From an uncultured Lactobacillus sp. (GTDB lineage Bacteria; Bacillota; Bacilli; Lactobacillales; Lactobacillaceae), in the NCBI GenBank assembly GCA_930989465.1, contig CAKNLX010000014.1:1-34607 (forward strand): a DNA stretch of 34,607 bases. Reading direction: 5' to 3'. Within the stretch, counting starts at the first letter, position 1. Each line of letters begins with the position of its first letter. The translations under genes and the position numbers were made by a program. Positions 34,556 to 34,607 of this stretch are shown here, piece after piece. Below the pieces are notes generated by a model. The model saw only the letters and a list, made by a program, of their open reading frames with translations. It had not been told where the DNA came from and searched no databases.

Positions 34556-34607
34556 TCGTAAATTGCAATAATAAATTGAACACTTAAGCTGTTTGATAGA
34601 TCTGATC

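Noticed and set aside
1-34607. CRISPR arrays, insertion sequences, prophage genes, tRNA or rRNA genes
   Set aside because: None seen: no regularly spaced direct repeats, no transposase or integrase-like translations, and no tRNA- or rRNA-like sequence noticed by eye. Gene content and order are those of conserved core regions.

Overview
The window is a low-GC Firmicutes housekeeping segment, almost certainly from a Lactobacillus of the acidophilus/delbrueckii group. The evidence is the protein sequences (a cytoplasmic PepO-type M13 peptidase, a Cfa synthase, a heterodimeric ABC exporter pair), many TTG/GTG starts behind strong Shine-Dalgarno sites, and the gene order ffh-rpsP-rimM-trmD-rplS, rpsB-tsf-pyrH-frr-uppS-cdsA-rseP-proS-polC and rimP-nusA-ylxR-ylxQ-infB-rbfA-truB-ribF. 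I cannot fix the species from sequence alone. I see no rRNA, tRNA, CRISPR array, prophage or insertion sequence.

Layout. (1) 1-3050: the 3' end of ffh, then the rpsP-rimM-trmD-rplS cluster, with a strong promoter before rpsP, an internal terminator after rpsP and a structured leader before rplS. (2) 3050-3400: a gene-free stretch holding an orphan terminator and repeated TTGTGAA motifs, which may be a small RNA or leader. (3) 3402-4870: a uracil-DNA-glycosylase-like gene lacking all cysteines, overlapping an SGNH hydrolase gene. (4) 4868-6193: lexA facing away from a DUF896 (YnzC-like) gene and a YneF-like gene, with an SOS box between. (5) 6277-9820: the two halves of an ABC exporter. (6) 9915-14911: pepO, then cfa and a PlsC-like acyltransferase on the minus strand, then a fused TrmN6-like methyltransferase/GIY-YIG protein. 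(7) 14960-27204: rpsB with a structured leader, tsf, pyrH, frr, uppS, cdsA, rseP, proS and polC. No dxr lies between cdsA and rseP, as expected if isoprenoids come from mevalonate. (8) 27205-34550: the rimP-nusA-infB-type operon, behind a promoter followed by a leader terminator, then truB and ribF.

The genes mostly serve translation (ribosomal proteins, initiation, elongation and recycling factors, ribosome and tRNA maturation), membrane and envelope synthesis (UppS, CdsA, Cfa, PlsC), replication and repair (PolC, LexA, the UDG-like protein) and protein targeting or proteolysis (Ffh, RseP, PepO). No clearly new multi-gene system is visible. The most interesting signals are regulatory: the terminator between the rimP-nusA promoter and its first gene, a shared TCATCGTGG stem-loop core in the rplS and rpsB leaders, and the orphan terminator at 3266-3297. 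Notable protein features are the TrmN6/GIY-YIG fusion and the cysteine-free UDG. All domain and family calls come from reading the translations; no database search was run.
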